This document shows, in pieces, positions 62,367 through 64,000 of a stretch of 64,000 bases of DNA; position 1 is the stretch's first letter, and every line of letters begins with the position of its first letter. The translations under genes and the position numbers were made by a program. Below the pieces are notes generated by a model, which was not told the origin of the DNA, did no database searches, and was given only the letters and a program-made list of their open reading frames with translations. This DNA is from CAVZAB01 sp963773155 (GTDB taxonomy: Bacteria > Pseudomonadota > Alphaproteobacteria > Rhizobiales > Beijerinckiaceae). Location: the NCBI GenBank assembly GCA_963773155.1, contig CAVZAB010000016.1, positions 62,001-126,000 on the forward strand, in the 5' to 3' direction.

Positions 62367-63533
62367 ATGCCGCTGATGGCCGCCATGGCTTTGCATAGAG
62401 CGGGCGAACGATCGCAGCGGCCGGCCGATCGTCTTGCCTTGATCCACGCTGCCATTCCCGAAGCGATGCTGAGCTTTGACGCAGCCGGGCGGCTGCATTC
62501 TCTCAATCCACTTGCCGAAAGGTTGTTCGGCTATGGCCCGAGCGCGGTCGACCAGCAAGACGTCAATCGGCTGCTGCCAGCTCTATGCGGCGGCGGCAAG
62601 GGGCTTGCCGAGGCATCGCCGGATCGGCTCGGCCTGATCACCCAGATGGTCGGCTGTCGCAGCGACGGCAGTCGGTTTACGGCCGAGGTTTCGATCGGCG
62701 CCATCGGGGTCGGCACAGGCCGGCTCTATGTTGGCATTGTCCGCGATCTCAGCTTAAGCGAGCGCTCCGACCATCGCGTGCAGGAATTGCAGGCCGATCT
62801 CTTCCATGCCATTCGTCTCAGCGAAATGGGCCATGTTGCCGCAGGTCTTGCCCACGAACTCGCGCAACCCCTGGCAGCGATCGGCAATTATGCGCAGGCG
62901 GGGCAATTGCACCGCCCGAATGGCGAGCAAGCGACGGCAGCCGCCCAGCAGCTCTTTGAGCGCATCGCACTGCAGGCCCGCCGCGCATCCGACATCGTCA
63001 ATCGGCTGCGCGGCTTTCTCGCCAAGCGTGGACCGAAGCGGCAAATCGAGGATCTCGGCGACATTGTCGAGGAAGCGGTCGGCCTCGCCTTGCCCGGCAA
63101 ATTGGATCGACGCCTTCGGATAGCCAAATCGTTCAACCATCAAGGACTCGCCATCAATGTCGATCGTGTCCAGATCCTGCAGGTCCTGGTCAATCTTCTG
63201 CGCAATGCCGCCGACGCGACCAAAGGCCTGCCGGCTCGCAAGATCCTGATTGCATCATCGCTCGAGGGCACCGACGACATTCGCATTACCGTTGCCGACA
63301 ACGGGCGCGGCCTGCCCGGCGATCTCGACGATCGGGCCTTCAATGCCTTTGTGACGACCAAGCCCGACGGCATGGGACTCGGCCTGTCGATCTCGAAAAT
63401 GATCATTGAGGATCATGGCGGCCGCATTTGGCATGTCGGCAACGAATTTGGCGGCGCGACCTTCCATTTTACCCTAAAGCGCGCCGACGCCCCGATTTCC
63501 CGCCTCGACAAGCCCGAGAAGAAACATGCCTGA
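62367..63533 (+). CDS. Sensor histidine kinase, FixL-like (PAS domain)
   Basis: 388 residues. N-terminal PAS domain (IHAAIPEAMLSFDAAGRLHSLNPLAERLFGY, residues 25-130, with VGIVRDLS at its end), then HisKA with the phospho-acceptor His163 in GLAHELAQPLAAIGNY and a HATPase domain (NLLRNAADA, ADNGRGLPG, GMGLGLSIS). No transmembrane segment, so it is cytoplasmic. The PAS lacks an obvious FixL heme-His motif, so oxygen sensing is not assured. The stop overlaps the response-regulator start by eight bases. Confidence 0.88.
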   Translation: MPLMAAMALHRAGERSQRPADRLALIHAAIPEAMLSFDAAGRLHSLNPLAERLFGYGPSAVDQQDVNRLLPALCGGGKGLAEASPDRLGLITQMVGCRSDGSRFTAEVSIGAIGVGTGRLYVGIVRDLSLSERSDHRVQELQADLFHAIRLSEMGHVAAGLAHELAQPLAAIGNYAQAGQLHRPNGEQATAAAQQLFERIALQARRASDIVNRLRGFLAKRGPKRQIEDLGDIVEEAVGLALPGKLDRRLRIAKSFNHQGLAINVDRVQILQVLVNLLRNAADATKGLPARKILIASSLEGTDDIRITVADNGRGLPGDLDDRAFNAFVTTKPDGMGLGLSISKMIIEDHGGRIWHVGNEFGGATFHFTLKRADAPISRLDKPEKKHA

Positions 63534-64000
63534 AGGCGCCGTAATCTATATCGTCGACGACGACAAGGAGATCCGCGACTCGACGTCGCTGATGCTGGAA
63601 GGCTTCGGCTATCGCTGCGCCGTCTATGCGACCGCCGCCGAATTTCTCGCCGCTAATCCGCAGCCCCAGGAAGGCTGTCTCTTGCTTGACGTCCGGCTGC
63701 CCGGCGGCGACGGACTTAGCCTGCAGAGCGAACTCCTCAGGCGCGGCATAAAGATTCCCGTCGTCTTTTTTACCGGCTTCGGCGACGTCATTCATGCGGT
63801 CCGCGCCATGAAGGCCGGTGCCGTCGACTTCATTCAGAAACCCTGTCCGCCGCATGTCTTTCTCGAAGCCATCGACCGGGCGTTGAGCCGGGCCCGCAAC
63901 GACCGTCGCGCGGCCCATGAAATAGCCGATGCGCAGCGACGGATTTCGCGCCTTTCACCGCGCGAATATGACGTGATGCAGCGCCTGGTCGCCGGCGACG
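63526..64000 (+). CDS. FixJ/NarL-type response regulator (partial)
   Basis: N-terminal 158 residues of a response regulator, cut by the window end. Receiver domain: VDDDKEIRDS acid pocket, phospho-acceptor Asp55 in LLLDVRLPGGDG, Thr in FTGFGD, and the conserved Lys in DFIQKPCP. The C-terminal output begins ISRLSPREYDVMQRLVAGD, the start of a LuxR/FixJ-type HTH. Partner of the upstream kinase; target genes unknown. Starts at an ATG overlapping the kinase stop. Confidence 0.9.
   Translation, partial: MPEGAVIYIVDDDKEIRDSTSLMLEGFGYRCAVYATAAEFLAANPQPQEGCLLLDVRLPGGDGLSLQSELLRRGIKIPVVFFTGFGDVIHAVRAMKAGAVDFIQKPCPPHVFLEAIDRALSRARNDRRAAHEIADAQRRISRLSPREYDVMQRLVAGD

Overview
The window is high-GC, gene-dense DNA of an alphaproteobacterium, most likely a Hyphomicrobiales relative (Beijerinckiaceae/Methylobacterium-like). 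The inference rests on gene content: a PqqA peptide of the methylotroph type beside a PQQ-type dehydrogenase, a hopanoid-type glycosyltransferase, a CHASE2 cyclase with a FecR partner, a FixL/FixJ-like pair, a BTLCP peptidase, DUF1127 and DUF1989 proteins and a rhizobial-style trb/traG conjugation cluster. No rRNA, tRNA, CRISPR array, insertion sequence or integrase was found.

Layout. 0-4 kb: end of a sugar ABC transporter (ATPase, permease), a PfkB sugar kinase, fumarase C and TspO. 4-10 kb: cytochrome P450, DUF1127, a D-2-hydroxyacid dehydrogenase, a decayed stretch, a DUF533/TerB-like protein and an Old Yellow Enzyme. 10.5-15.6 kb: a complete five-gene branched-chain amino acid (Liv) ABC operon with dozens of apparent frameshifts. 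15.6-22 kb: a DEDD exonuclease, an HpnI-like glycosyltransferase, UPF0114, a Tyr-rich repeat protein, a collagen-like repeat protein and a BTLCP peptidase. 21.6-27.4 kb (minus strand): O-methyltransferase pseudogene, CHASE2 adenylate cyclase, FecR protein, L,D-transpeptidase and a zinc-type CDF exporter. 27.5-33.4 kb: acyl-CoA synthetase, phosphoesterase, CarS-like protein, cytochrome c, sorbosone-type dehydrogenase and pqqA. 33.4-38 kb: a translationally coupled MFS / isoprenylcysteine-methyltransferase-like / type III polyketide synthase operon and an ECF sigma/anti-sigma pair. 38.1-60.5 kb: conjugation genes (trbI-G-F-L-J-E-D-C-B, RHH protein, traG; then relaxase, traF, HTH, DUF2285) split by cargo genes. 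60.6-64 kb: YdcF, a small membrane protein, and a FixL/FixJ-like two-component pair cut by the window end.

The most unusual signal is in the Liv operon. Reading the conserved protein sequences through it, almost every frame break is one extra base at a codon boundary, and the codon plus the extra base can be read as the same codon with two alternative third bases written side by side (for example TC+G+C before ATG, GA+A+G before ATC, CA+A+G before CGC). Removing one base at each of about sixty such sites, allowing a few single-base losses, gives five full-length proteins with proper stops. The same signature occurs singly in P450, the Old Yellow Enzyme, FecR, the relaxase and others. I read it as a consensus that merged two coexisting alleles or gene copies, not as decayed genes; read-level data would decide.

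How the genes work together: the sugar transporter feeds the PfkB kinase; the PQQ-type dehydrogenase probably passes electrons to the adjacent cytochrome c, with pqqA supplying the cofactor precursor; polyketide synthase, methyltransferase and exporter form one make-modify-export unit; FecR and CHASE2 cyclase form an envelope-sensing cAMP unit; the trb/tra genes encode a type IV secretion conjugation machine.
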